Shown: positions 46,327 through 56,785 of the stretch, piece by piece
Numbering within the stretch: the stretch's first letter is position 1
Layout of the letters: each line of letters begins with the position of its first letter
Assembly: GCF_047948215.1 (NCBI RefSeq)
Contig: NC_134461.1
Coordinates: forward strand, 87,168,245-87,232,244
Length of the DNA: 64,000 bases
Source of the DNA: Lycorma delicatula
Lineage: Eukaryota > Arthropoda > Insecta > Hemiptera > Fulgoridae
Direction: 5' to 3'
Notes under the pieces: generated by a model
Told to the model about the DNA's origin: nothing
What the model saw: only the letters and a program-made list of their open reading frames with translations
Database searches by the model: none
Position numbers and translations under genes: made by a program

Positions 46327-47130
46327 ATGGGAAATTTTGCCAAGAAGATCATATCCTATATCTTCAGAGCAAGGGAAACACCTGTATATGTGTTAACTCT
46401 CCAAGGGGATGGTGGGACCAGGCACATCGGTAATAATCAAATCCTGATAAAGAAGGCTACTCCACCGGCGGAGCAAAGCCGAACAGTGATTGTTAAGGCG
46501 GAAGGAAAAATGTACGCGGAGCTCCTCCGGTCCATGAAGGATGCTGTCACCAGCGAGGAGGCAAATAACATCATCTCATTGCGAAAGGGCCGTAACGAGG
46601 AGCTCCACGTTAGGATACAGGGTGCAGAGAAAGCGGAACAATTTACATCTATCCTGAGGGACAAGGCTGCCGACCTTCACGTTGATATAAAAAGCAGAGC
46701 TGGAAGGAGAACTGTTGTGCACATCCGAGATGTTGAGCATGACACAACAGAGCAAGAGGTTATGGCTGCCATTATAAAACGCGTGGGTTCTAGCGAGGAA
46801 GTCAAGATAACATCCATGAGGAAAGGTTTTGGCGAGACACAAAATATTACGGTTATGACCTCTTATAGAGCGGCATGCAAACTGGTCGAGGAAAGAATAA
46901 GAATCATCCGGGCGTACATCCGGGAAGATGAAAACAGGTGCTACCGTTGTTGGGGCACGGGCCATAGAAGGCACGAATGTAAGGGCCCAGATAGGCTCGA
47001 TTTGTGCTTCAACTGCGGTAGCAGAGGTCACAAGATAGCGGATTGTCTTGAACCTAAGCAATGCCTCGATTGTAAGAGCGGTGAACACAGGACTGGAGCA
47101 TGGCAATGTAAGAAAAAATTGCATGATTAG
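46327..47130 (+). CDS. LINE ORF1 protein (gag-like, three zinc knuckles)
   Basis: Open frame of 267 codons. The C-terminus holds three consecutive knuckles: CYRCWGTGHRRHEC, CFNCGSRGHKIADC and CLDCKSGEHRTGAWQC (about residues 201-262). The middle (about 60-195) has the EVTVHIRDVEHDTTEQEVMAAI-type RRM-like stretch common in R1 and I clade ORF1 proteins. It binds LINE RNA in the ribonucleoprotein (family knowledge). The usual ORF1 is 400 residues or more, so this is probably N-terminally truncated and Met 1 may be incidental. Its TAG overlaps the ORF2 ATG (ATGATTAG, 47123-47130). Confidence 0.8.
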   Translation: MGNFAKKIISYIFRARETPVYVLTLQGDGGTRHIGNNQILIKKATPPAEQSRTVIVKAEGKMYAELLRSMKDAVTSEEANNIISLRKGRNEELHVRIQGAEKAEQFTSILRDKAADLHVDIKSRAGRRTVVHIRDVEHDTTEQEVMAAIIKRVGSSEEVKITSMRKGFGETQNITVMTSYRAACKLVEERIRIIRAYIREDENRCYRCWGTGHRRHECKGPDRLDLCFNCGSRGHKIADCLEPKQCLDCKSGEHRTGAWQCKKKLHD

Positions 47131-50016
47131 GACTATGTTAGCGAATGCCAATAGGAGTATTCTCGCTCACGACTTAATAAGTCGTGTTGTTGCAGACAAG
47201 AACGTAGACCTCCTTGTGGTCACAGAACCCAATAAATATGAAGCTGCCAAACTTGGATGGACTGTTGATATGTCGGGAGATGTTGCCATTATGGACGTAA
47301 GTCATAGTGTACAATGGAATTTCAAGTTTAGAGGTAGTGGCGTGGTGTCTGTTGAGACTGAAACAACTCTATTCGTGGGTGTGTACATTTCGCCCAACAT
47401 TGCGATTGCGGACTTTACTAACTTCATCGACACTTTACAAGGTGTGATTACCAATTCAACCAAGAGGATCGTAATGTTGGGTGATTTTAACAGCAAAATG
47501 GTGGCGGCTGGCAGTCGACACACCAACAGGAGGGGACAGATCCTTGCCGATCTCCTGGAAACTGCCGGCTGCATCTGCATTAATAACGATACGCCCACGT
47601 ACGTAGCGAGAGGTCATCGGTCGGTGCTTGACCTCACCATCCTGGACTGTAGGTGGAGGAGGAATCAGTACCAGTGGATGGTTCTCTCAGAAGATATAGC
47701 GAGCGATCACCGCGCCTCTATCTTGGATCTGAAAGACGTAGATTTCAGGCGTGAAGTGCACTCCCCCCCACCGAGATTCTCATAAGTACAAATAGAGCAA
47801 ATCGTCAACAGGACTGCAAGTAGACTGTCTGATAGACATCAAAAATCACCTGAGGCTTTATCTAATATAATAAAGCAGGAAATGGACAGAATGGCAGCTA
47901 ACAATACAAGGAAGCGTTCCGTATAATGGTGGACTGCTGAAATTGAAGCAATGAGACAAGAGCTCCAGTCCATTAGGAGAAGGAAACAACGTATTCTTAG
48001 AAATAACAGAGAAGGGTACCAGGAAATAGCCAATAGATACCTCGAGGCAAGAAGAACGCTCAATAAGGCTATTAAGAGACGTAAAAAGGATTGCTGGATC
48101 AGGCTCTGCGAAGAGCTTGACAGCAATCCCTGGAGCCAGGCATATCGTATTGTGACCAAAAAGTTCGGGAGACGTATGCCTATTCTCAATAAGACCAGTG
48201 TTGCAAGGGAGGTAGCCAGGTTGTTCCCGCATACAGTGCCTGATATCGTGAGATCCACACCTTGCGACAATAGAAGATTTACCATGGAAGAGCTACAACT
48301 TGCGGCGAGGAGTTTGGCAACCAAAAAGAGCCCTGGCCCGGACAAGATTCCCGCGGCAGTGATCAAGGGGCTGGTTCAGAAGGCTCCCTGGGAGATGCTC
48401 GAGATTGCCAGCCATGGCATGGAGAACGGAGACTTCCGCGACTGCTGGAAGGAGGCCAGAGTGGTATTCCTACCTAAAGGCACCTCTTCGGAGGAAGATA
48501 TAACCTATAGACCCCTGAGCCTCCTTAACATGATGGGGAAGCTAGTAGAAAAGATGCTGGCTCGCCGCATCATCAAAGAACTAGAAGAGGGAGCCGTAAT
48601 CAGTCCTAACCAGTACGGGTTTATGCGGGGGCGATCCACCGTGCAGGCTATCTGCCGAATTTCGGGATGGGCCGACGAGGTGAAGAGAGGCACTTGGCGA
48701 ACCAGGAGAATTCCACTGATCCTATCACTAGACATAAAAAACGCGTTCGGGCTATTGGTTGGGGTCATATTAATGACGCAATTGCGGCTAGGGGCCTCAG
48801 CCCGTACCTGCGTAGGCAAATTGAATGTTACTTGTCCAACAGAGGATGTCTGGTGGAAGCACAGGAAGAAACAGTACATTTTCAAATGCACGGTGGAGTT
48901 CCGCAGGGCTCTGTTCTGGGGCCGTTGTTGTGGCTGGTGATTATAGATGAACTCCTTCAGAAGGAGTTTCCTGTCGGCGTCCAGGTGCTGGCTTATGCAG
49001 ATGACCTTGCAGTCCTCGTAGAGGGAAGGACGGTCTTGGAGGTGCGGGAGAGGGTGTATGCGGCCATCGACACTATACAGGAGTGGTTGAGGTCCAGGGG
49101 TCTGCAACTGTCTACGGAAAAATGCCGGTGTATTGCCTTTACGGGTAGAAGAGTGCTAGAACCGTTCAATATTTTCATCAACGGTCATGCTATAGAAAAA
49201 GCGAATAACATCAAGTACTTAGGAGTTATCCTCCAGAAAAACGGTAGATACACCGAGCACATAGTCAATGTATGCAACAAGGCAGAAAGGATGATAAAAA
49301 GTCTAAACATCATTATGTCATCGCAGAATGCCCCTCGGGCCTCAAAGCGCCGTTTACTGGCGACCACCGTCGTGTCTTCGCTTATGTATGCCGTTCCAGC
49401 CTGGTGGCGCTCTATCGCCATCAGGCGCAACAAAGAGAGACTGGCGAGGACGCACAGGTGTGTGCTCCTAGGTGTTGTGTCCGCATACAGGACAGTGTCC
49501 TATGCCGCCCTGTGCGTGTTATCGGGTACACCTCCTATTGACCTAATCGCAAAAAAGAGGGTGGAGAGGGCACAAGGCAAACCAGAACAAGAGGTCAGGG
49601 ATGCCGTTTATAATATCTGGCAGGAAAGATGGTCGCAGGAAGCTGTGGGTCGATGGACGAGAACCCTCATCCCCAACATCAAGCCATGGTTGTCGAGAAG
49701 ATTTGGTGAGGTTGATCATCACCTATCGCAGTTTTTTACAGGACATGGTTCCTTCAATAACTACCTGCACAAAATAGGCAAGAGAGAAGAGCCAATTTGC
49801 AACTACTGCAACGAGATAGATGATGCTGAGCACACCTTTTTTGAGTGCAATAGGTGGGACACACTTAGACATAGTAAGGCACTCACAGGTATAACTCCAG
49901 AGACAACAATAGACTACATGCTAAGAAGCGAGTCAAACTGGAATAATTTTGCTAGTTTTGTTAGACAAGTTGTTCTACAGAAATACTCCGATGAGAGAAG
50001 GCAAGGTGTTGGCTAG
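47123..50016 (+). pseudogene. LINE ORF2: endonuclease-reverse transcriptase, broken
   Basis: Starts MIRTMLANANRSILAHDLIS. Endonuclease motifs: LLVVTEPNK, RIVMLGDFNSKM (GDFN), LDLTILD and SDHRASI. Then TAA at 47783 and another TAA at 47924 (RKRSV*WWTAEIEAMR). The RT follows: KKSPGPDKIPAAVI, YRPLSLLNMMGKLVEKML, NQYGFMRGRST, LSLDIKNAF (motif A), then a frameshift at about 48746-48756, GVPQGSVLGPLLW (motif B), LAYADDLAVLVEG (YADD) and KYLGVILQ. The C-terminus has CNYCNEIDDAEHTFFECNRW (CCHC). Two nonsense codons and one frameshift inactivate it; catalytic residues are otherwise present. Confidence 0.9.
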
Positions 50017-50367
50017 AATAGGTCTGGGTGGACAGCCTTGCTGGTGAGGTCCAGCATGCTGCGGTGTGTTGGCACTGATGAGCCACCAAGGACTCCACGG
50101 GTAACAGTCAGGCAACAGCACACTGAATACTGAAGGGACCCGGTACCGCGTCGCGGCGAACTGGGTCTGGCATGGTGTATTAGTATTGCCCTTTTGGGTC
50201 CCCAAGGGGGCAATATTGATAAAGAACTCTCAAAAAGAGCTAACCAGTAGGCCGACCTGCCTTGCCGGTAGGTGGGGAGGCCTATTTGAATTTAAAGACA
50301 CTCCCCTGGGCGGCGTAATACCAACAAGTTGGTCCGGCCCAGGGGAGCTGAGAGAGAAAAAAAAAAA
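50017..50367 (+). other. LINE 3' UTR and poly-A tail
   Basis: G+C-richer 3' UTR with two inverted blocks (GGTAGGTGGGGAGGCC; CCCCTGGGCGG ... CCGGCCCAGGGGAG) that can form a stem, then GAGAGAGAAAAAAAAAAAA at the junction with the right 273-bp copy. The stem may be the RT recognition structure; that is inference. Confidence 0.7.
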
Positions 50368-50640
50368 ATGCAAGTGACCAACTTACCTTGCTCTATCTCC
50401 TATTGAAATATAAAACTGCAGTTTTCTTCTACCCTTCTCTGGATTTTGTCATTTGAGGGTATTCACAGGCCTCAATGCCAACATTATACTTCAGAGGCAC
50501 TATCTTAGTCTTACATTTTTTCGCCTTCAATACTGCCACATACCACCATACTCCAAACAAAGCTTTTTATAAAGTGCTTTCACACTGAAAACAGGTGATG
50601 GAAATAAAAAAAAGGAATAAAAATATCTTCAAATCATCTT
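50368..50640. repeat. 273-bp direct duplication, right copy
   Basis: Second copy of 46017-46289 with three substitutions, starting at the LINE poly-A tail. Sequence right of 50640 (GGGGTAAAATT) differs from that left of 46017, so the duplication is confined to these borders. Confidence 0.95.
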
Positions 50641-51790
50641 GGGGTAAAATTATTTTTAAAAAAAGTTCACCTAAGCACTAATATTAAATTAAAAATTCAT
50701 TAAGAATTTATTATTAAAAAAAAAAAAAAAAATGTAATTTAGAAGGCTAAATATCATAATTAAACATTTTTTATAATTTTTTCTAATTTGGAAGCCTCAA
50801 AATCAAGGGGACTATTTATTGACTCTAATATGCTCAAAAATTAGTTTCAATGAAATTAAAGTAAAAAAAAAGTTGTTGAATTTTTTTAAAACTGGGAACC
50901 CCTGAATCAAAAAGATTATTTTAATGATTATAAAATGCTTTAAAATTAGTATTAAATAAATTAAAAGTCAAATATACAAAACCTTTTCTTTAATTTTTCT
51001 AAAATTAAGGGTTTGTAGATCAAAGGGACTGTTTTAATGAAAAATATGATAAAATTAGTAATAAAATTTTAAAACTCATTTTTTTATTTTATAAAAATTG
51101 GGAGCCCTGTATTAAAGGAGGTTTTTTTGTGACTTTCTTACTTACAAAAATAAGTTTTAGGCATTGATAATTTGGAATTGCAAAAAAGATTTTTGGGGTT
51201 CTCTAGAAAGGGAACTGGGTAAAATTAATGTTAAAAAGTAGTCCAAAGTCGCAATACTAAATTAAAAAAAAATTGTTCAAAATTATTGAAAAAATAAAAA
51301 GATACAATCAAATTTAAAAAAAAATTCAAATGTGATTTCTTAGGAAGGGTGAACATTTTTTGCATTTTCTTTTTTGTTAATATACTAGACATTTGGAGAT
51401 GCTGAAATATCAATAATTTCACGTTTAAATGCAATGGACATTATTCATTGAGCTTTTAAACTTTTAAAAATTCAAAAAAATTATTTTTTGTTACCACAGA
51501 CTGTAGGAATGGAATGGGAGAAAATGTTTTTAATCATTTAAGGCCCATTAATGTAGAGAATATTCATGTAAAAATCTCCGATTAACCAGTTACTAAACTC
51601 TCCCATTAGTTAAGTTATTAAGCTTCAAACAGACCTTTTTATTGCTCTTGTATGTAATACAAGTTGCTTTATTAACTTAATAAATATGTAATGAGTATAG
51701 GCTTACAAAAAAAAAAGTGGAAATTCAAAAATATTCAAAGAGTGAATAAAATGTTATTCTATAATAATATGAGTAAATTGCAACTCCATA
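50641..51790. repeat. A+T-rich, diffuse tandem-like modules
   Basis: Several modules of 100-200 bp look alike: TTTTTCTAATTTGGAAGCCTC...AATCAAGGGGACTATTTATTG, TTTTAAAACTGGGAACCCCTGAATCAAAAAG, TTTCTAAAATTAAGGGTTTG-AGATCAAAGGGACTGTTTTA and TATAAAAATTGGGAGCCCTGTATTAAAGGAG. This suggests an old, diverged tandem or higher-order repeat. No gene is recognised. Confidence 0.5.
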
Positions 51791-51794
51791 TCTT

Positions 51795-51995
51795 TTTCTT
51801 GAAAGATTATTTTTTGTTAAAAAGTAGTTGGAAACATCATGTACCGAACTGACATAAACACTCTTGTGGAACACTGGGCTAAGTGTATAAATCTTAATGG
51901 TGACTATGTGGAAAAATAAATCAAAATGTACCCAGAAGAATGTTGTTTTCTTATGCAGGTTCAGAACTTTTCACTCTATCCTCATATACATATAT
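51795..51995 (+). pseudogene. mariner transposase C-terminal fragment with TIR
   Basis: Reads YRTDINTLVEHWAKCINLNG, DYVEK and stop: the usual mariner C-terminus (RW-KCI-L-GDYVEK). It is followed by GGTTCAGAACTTTTCACTCT, ATCCTCATATA, a mariner-type terminal repeat that matches the outer end of the fragment at 55.6-56.8 kb (GAACTTTTCACCCTACCCTC). The 5' part is absent. Confidence 0.8.
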
Positions 51996-52074
51996 ATATA
52001 CAAATTTTAAAGTTTATACTGTAATTGTCATTGCAATAACTTATTCCAGTATATATATATATTTATTTATTTTA

Positions 52075-52690
52075 TTTTATTGGATCAACCAAAGCACAGA
52101 ACAAAAAAATTAGGATGACTTACCTTATTCCACAATATATGCAGGAGATCTTTTGCAATTTACTTGCTTCGTCAGCTGCATTACATATTCATATATTCGT
52201 CTCAAATTACATTACAAACTTCATAAAATAATAACTTATCAAGCATTTCTTTATTTATTTCATTTAAAATGTTTAATCTTTTTATTTTAAGAATTTACAC
52301 TTTATTCAGTTAAATTAAAAATTAAAACAAAATTTAAAAATGTGAAAAATTAATTAAAATTAACAATAAAAATTAAATTGTAAAAATTTTTATGTGTAAA
52401 ATTATGATGTCAAGGCATAAAATCAAATTAAAATTAAAAATCAAATAAAAATAATTTTAAATAAAGCAATTGTGCATGTTGTCCATTTAAATGAACTTAC
52501 TTTACTATGCTGAATTGAAATATATTAAATTATAAATCACTATCAAAATAGATGGTGGTGCCATCTACTGCAGCTTAGTAGTATAGAGTTTGTATAGTAC
52601 AGAGGAGTATGATTCTTAAAAGAATTGATTTAAAAAAAAAAATAATAAAAAAATAAAAATATATATATAATGACAAGAAATACATAATTA
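52075..52690. mobile_element. relative of the fold-back element (single-arm copy)
   Basis: GATCAACCAAAGCACAGAAC, TTAGGATGACTTACCTTATT and GCTGCATTACATATTCATA match the left arm of the 60.7-61.65 kb fold-back. The distal part, GTACAGAGGAGTATGATTCT and TAAAAGAATTGATTTAAAAA, matches the sequence just outside the right end of that element. So both copies share inner and outer family sequence; here the inverted second arm is much less clear. Confidence 0.65.
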
Positions 52691-52708
52691 TACAAGACAT
52701 AATATACC

Positions 52709-52709
52709 A

Positions 52710-52749
<40 letters not shown>

Positions 52750-52758
52750 TATAAAATG
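52709..52758. repeat. (AT)n microsatellite
   Basis: Interrupted AT/ATAC repeat of about 50 bp beside the left inner inverted repeat. Confidence 0.9.
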
Positions 52759-52759
52759 A

Positions 52760-54297
52760 CAAGACATTTCTAGCAGGTTAAATCCTACTAGAGATCCTGC
52801 ATGGTTATTTGTTATTCCTGTTATGTTAGCAAATGTTCATTTTAATCAATGAAAAGACCATTTGAAGAACCAGATCTAACACAGATTTGCGATACAGTGG
52901 ATAGATATAAACAACAATGAATCAGTACGTCAAGTAATTGCTGAAACAGAAATAATAAAGGATGTGATAGAATAAAACATGAAAGAAGGCACTGGCTATC
53001 TCAAAAATGAAGGTAGCAATGAAGCAAATACGATTTCTTCAGTCCAAGAAGTGCTTAATAGAATAATAATGCCAATCTACTCAAAACAAAGAACATGATC
53101 ATTTATTGTGTTTATATTATGTCAGTCAAAAGTTACATTATATAAAGTAAACTTGCAAATTTCAGATTTCTGATTCATAATCTATCAACTTTTATGCCAT
53201 CAATCCAATCATCCAGATACCCTGATGATATATTCCTATTAGATACTGAACAGAGCTGGTGATAGAATTTTACATCTGGCCAATCCAGTTCAAAGGATTG
53301 GAGATTGTGTTAGCAATCAGCATACAGATTTCTGATGAATATAAGGTGTGCAGTAACACCCATTTGCTCCAGCAGATTCCAAAATTATTTCCATTTTACA
53401 AAAACAACTGCCTTCTTCCTTGTAGTCTACAAAACATAGCACAAAATAATAATTTTTTATGTTTCTCAATTACTTGTTTATTATTGAAAATCTGCTCACA
53501 TTTTCCTTTATTCTTAGAAGAATAAATGTGATATCAATGAAATTGTTCTGTAATTCATACCATTTTCCCTATTTATGGAAATGCCCTGAAAAATAATTCA
53601 CTGTTCCATATTCTTTTAATACTTAATGTATGATATCCACACTTAGCTTTTCAGAATAGGATCACATTCAGGTGCTTTATTGTTCCTAAGTTTGACAACA
53701 GGTTTTTTATTTCTTCCTTTAAGATGTTTGGTTGTCTCATTTCTGGAATTTCTGTACAAGTTTCTTGACATTATCCAGATACAAATTACTACTGTATCTC
53801 TTCTAGCATCAGCTGCTTGTTTTATATTACTCACTGGTTTCCCAGCCTGATCTTTTATGATGTTCTTGGTTTTAAGGCTATCGTCAGTTTCTTTATATGT
53901 CCTTGCAGTTTTTGTTTTCTTTATTCGGTCACAGACTTCTTTGATATAATTGTTCTTATCCGTATGACTTATTATTGTACAAGAGCAGATGTCTCTTGAT
54001 ACACTGGAATGCCTTGCAAACCTCTCATTTTCAGCATCCTTTCTTCAGTGTCTTGGACGGTTTCTTCTGTAAACCACTTCTCTTGTTTCTTCCCAAGATT
54101 ACCTTGTCAAACTATTTCTTTGGCAATATCATTAAGAGGCCCTTTAAATAGCTCAAACTTTGGTTCAATGCTATCGTAGAAATCTTCTACCTCTAATCAT
54201 AGACTGCTGCACATGTTATGCAGTGTAGTTTAAACTTAAACTACATTTAACCTGCAGGATGTCTAGTAGGATATTTAACCTACTAGAAGTGTCTTAT
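52760..54297. repeat. inverted-repeat pair (~48 bp) enclosing 1.5 kb
   Basis: Left 52760-52806 (AAGACATTTCTAGCAGGTTA, then AATCCTACTAGAGATCCTGC) is the inverse of 54248-54297 (TGCAGGATGTCTAGTAGG ... CTAGAAGTGTCTTA), with about 80% identity by eye. The core CTAGTAGG...CCTACTAG is also self-complementary. The interior holds a LINE linker relic (53640-54230) and a short plus reading MKRPFEEPDLTQICDTVDRY at 52850. It could be a DNA transposon's TIRs, or a local inverted duplication. Confidence 0.5.
53640..54230 (-). pseudogene. LINE endonuclease-RT linker relic
   Basis: Minus-strand pieces: EKWFTEETVQDTEERMLKMR (K-WF-EE motif), NYIKEVCDRIKKTKTARTYK, KDQAGKPVSNIKQAADA and KLRNNKAPECDPI (the LKNNKAPG-D motif that starts RT). 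This order is the segment between endonuclease and RT of a LINE. RT is not seen further downstream (below 53640), and the RT at 54.35-55.6 kb lies upstream, so this is a separate fragment. Confidence 0.55.
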
Positions 54298-54349
54298 TAC
54301 ATAATTATTATTTTTATCTTTTATAATCACAGAATCACTTTAGTTAGTC

Positions 54350-55617
54350 CATTATTTAAGTCTCTTTGATGGACTGTTTAGGCCTTGCGGTTCGCCCAGA
54401 ACTTTTTCATACGTTTTGATCTTTGTGCCTTTTCTAATGCTCAAAATGTTCATGTTTTTTGTTCTTGAAATTTTGTTTAATCTGTGGTGTCTTCTGGTGT
54501 AAGGACAATTTCCTTCAGATCCTCTCTTATTTCTTGGATCAATCTGCATCCTCTCTTGGTGTTTTTCGAGTTGAGAATATACTGTACTAGCTGTTTCAGA
54601 AGTCTTGAATCTTGCATCCTCATGATGTGTCCAAAGAATCCTAATATCCTCTTACATATGGCATCAGTGATGGGTGGTTCTAACTCTTTGTAGATCACAA
54701 TCCAGTACTGCCTGTCTTTCTTTCTCTTTTTATTGATGCAGGTTCTTCCAAATCTTCTTTCAATTTTCTGGAATCTGTCTTATCTTTGTTCAGGTGGAAG
54801 AGTATTTCTGCTGCATAAGTGACTTCTGGTTTTATAACTGCTGTAGTGTCTTATTTTTGCATTCTTTGATAAGCATTTTTTATTGTAAATGTACCAGGTT
54901 AATTTTTGAGCTTTAGCTAATTTGTTTCTTCTTATTTTGATTGAGGTTGTTTGTTATTATTTCTTTGAGGAATTTAAATTGGGTTATTTTAATTTTATTA
55001 CCATTTATGCCTCTTTTAATCATATTGGTTTTTGGGGCATAATTTCTGTCTTTTCGAATGATATTTTGAGGCCAATTTTATTTGCAATATTTTGAAGTTC
55101 TAATATCTTTGATTTAGCTTCATCGATATAGTCTGCAGCTAGCAGTGCCAAATCATTGGCAAAACCAAGACAGTTTGTTTTGATTTTTTGGCCTATTTTT
55201 ACTTTTGGGGGCAGTTTTTGAGCCATTCCCTCACTACCATTTCTAGAGCGCAGTTGAATAATAGTGGTGAGAGCCCATCACCTTGGCGCAGTCCTATTTT
55301 GATCTCAAATGGCTACGAGAGCTCGCTTCTAAATTTTACGTTCAACTTAGTGTTTGTGAGGGTTAGTTTTATCATGTTTATTAATTTGGTATGTAGTCCG
55401 AGGTGTTTTAGAATTTTTGGTAAGGATTCACTGTGGATAAAGTCATCATTTGTAAGTTGTTATCATAAGTTGTAGATTTTCTTGAAATCCAAAAATGTTG
55501 TAACCATGTCTCTGTTTTTTTTCCAGTTGTAATTTACTATTGGCTTGAGACTTATGATCTAGTTTCGACAGATTCTCCAGGGTCTGAAACCTTCCTGGTA
55601 TTCTCCTAGTTCTACAC
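54350..55617 (-). pseudogene. LINE reverse transcriptase relic
   Basis: Minus strand, from 55617: LGEYQEGFRPWRICRN, SLKPIVNYNWKKNRD, MVTTFLDFKKIYNL (damaged motif A), KIGLRQGDGLSPLLFNCALE (motif B), LGFANDLALLAAD (FADD with the first Asp of the pair changed to Asn), ISFEKTEIM, then 54698-54477 ITDAICKRILGFFGHIMRMQDSRLLKQ and further C-terminal sequence to about 54360. It is clearly a non-LTR RT of insect type, broken by stops. Its 5' side abuts the mariner fragment at 55618. Confidence 0.75.
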
Positions 55618-56785
55618 TCTTAGCCCAGTGTTCCACAAGAGCACTTATGTCGGTTTGCTACATGATTTATCCAATTCCTTAAAATAACTATCTGTGGTGG
55701 CAATATTATCATTACAGGCTGAAAATCTCTTCCCTCCAAGCAATTTTTTTTGATTAGGAAACAAGCAATAGTCACTGGGTGCCAGATCAAGTGAATATGG
55801 AGGGTGTTAGAACAATGTTAATCATAATTCGTTGATTTTGCCATTAAATGACTGAGGTGTAGTTGGACCATTTTCTTGATGGGAAAGCACATTTTTTTGG
55901 CAAATGCAGTCGTTTTTCCTTAATGAGATGCTGCAATAGGATCACGTAATATTCTCCATTTATTGTTTCATTTTTTAAGATAATCACTGAAAATTATTCC
56001 ACGTGCACCCAAAAAAACAGCTGCCATAACTTTGTTAAAGGATAAAGTTGTTTTTGCTTTTTTTTGGGGCAGGTTGACCTTTTTCAATCCGTTGTATTGA
56101 GTGCTGTTTTGTCTTAGGACTGTAGTGATGAACCCAAGTCTCATCAATCATCACAAATTGGCCTAAAAATTCTTCAGATTGCTCTGGAAGTGCTCAAGAC
56201 AGTCACTTGAAATGATTTTTTGAAACTGTTTTTGGTCAGATGTGAGCAAATGTGGCACCATCTAGTGCAAAGCTTGTTCATGTCCAAATGATCATGAAAA
56301 ATATTGAGCATGCATTCTGCTGACATGCCTACAGACTGCTAACTTGTTCACTGTCACTCGTTGATCTGCCAAAACAGTTTTATGCACTTTTTCTATTATA
56401 GTCACTTCAGAAGGGCATCCACTGTGTGGTTCAGCATTAGTGCATGTTTGACCCATTTTAAACTCTGTGACTCAGCATTTAACTACTGTATTTGATGGAG
56501 AAGAGTCTCTCACTGTCATATCAAGCTCTTCTTTTATTTCCTTTTCACCACCTTTCAGAAAAAAGTATTTAATCACTGCATGAATTTCCAGTTTTTTCCA
56601 TTTTCCAAAAAATTCCCTAATTCTCCACTTTGATGGAATGTAAATAGTGATGCAACAACTTGAAATTATAAACATTATTAAACTAATGAATAATTGAATC
56701 ATGTGATGTTAAGAAGTTAAGCATATTAATGCCATCTCTGTGTGAGGCCTGGAACTTTTCACCCTACCCTCGTGTATATATATAT
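55618..56785 (-). pseudogene. mariner element, 3'-truncated, transposase relic
   Basis: The minus strand starts at a TIR near 56780 (GAGGGTAGGGTGAAAAGTTC). The transposase N-terminus is KKLEIHAVIKYFFLKGGEKE (56702-56472 block). Then in broken frames come RVTVNKLAVCRHVS, MRLGFITTVL / FVMIDETWVHHYSPKTKQHS (first Asp), KVMAAVFLGARGIIFSDYL (second Asp region), YSPD-like and CFLIKKNCLEGRDF, ending TDISALVEHWAKS at 55618. The final GDYVEK and right TIR are missing. Same family as the plus fragment at 51.8-52.0 kb but in opposite orientation. Confidence 0.8.

Larger units (their letters stand above)
46290..50367 (+). mobile_element. R1-clade LINE, about 4.1 kb, inactivated
   Basis: Non-LTR retrotransposon with ORF1 (gag-like, zinc knuckles), ORF2 (endonuclease plus RT plus C-terminal CCHC) and a 350-bp 3' UTR ending in a 12-A tail. 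It begins directly after one copy of a 273-bp sequence and ends directly before the second copy. ORF1 is short, so 5' truncation is likely. Its coding part is clearly richer in G+C than the host flanks. It is not in rDNA, so it is not R1 itself; TRAS-, SART- or Waldo-like relatives fit. Confidence 0.85.

Noticed and set aside
46437..48366. Several long minus-strand ORFs across the R1-like LINE
   Set aside because: They are shadows of the LINE coding strand, which carries all recognisable motifs.
46290..50367. R1 element in 28S rDNA
   Set aside because: The flanks are A+T-rich unique-looking sequence with no rRNA similarity. Clade-level assignment only.
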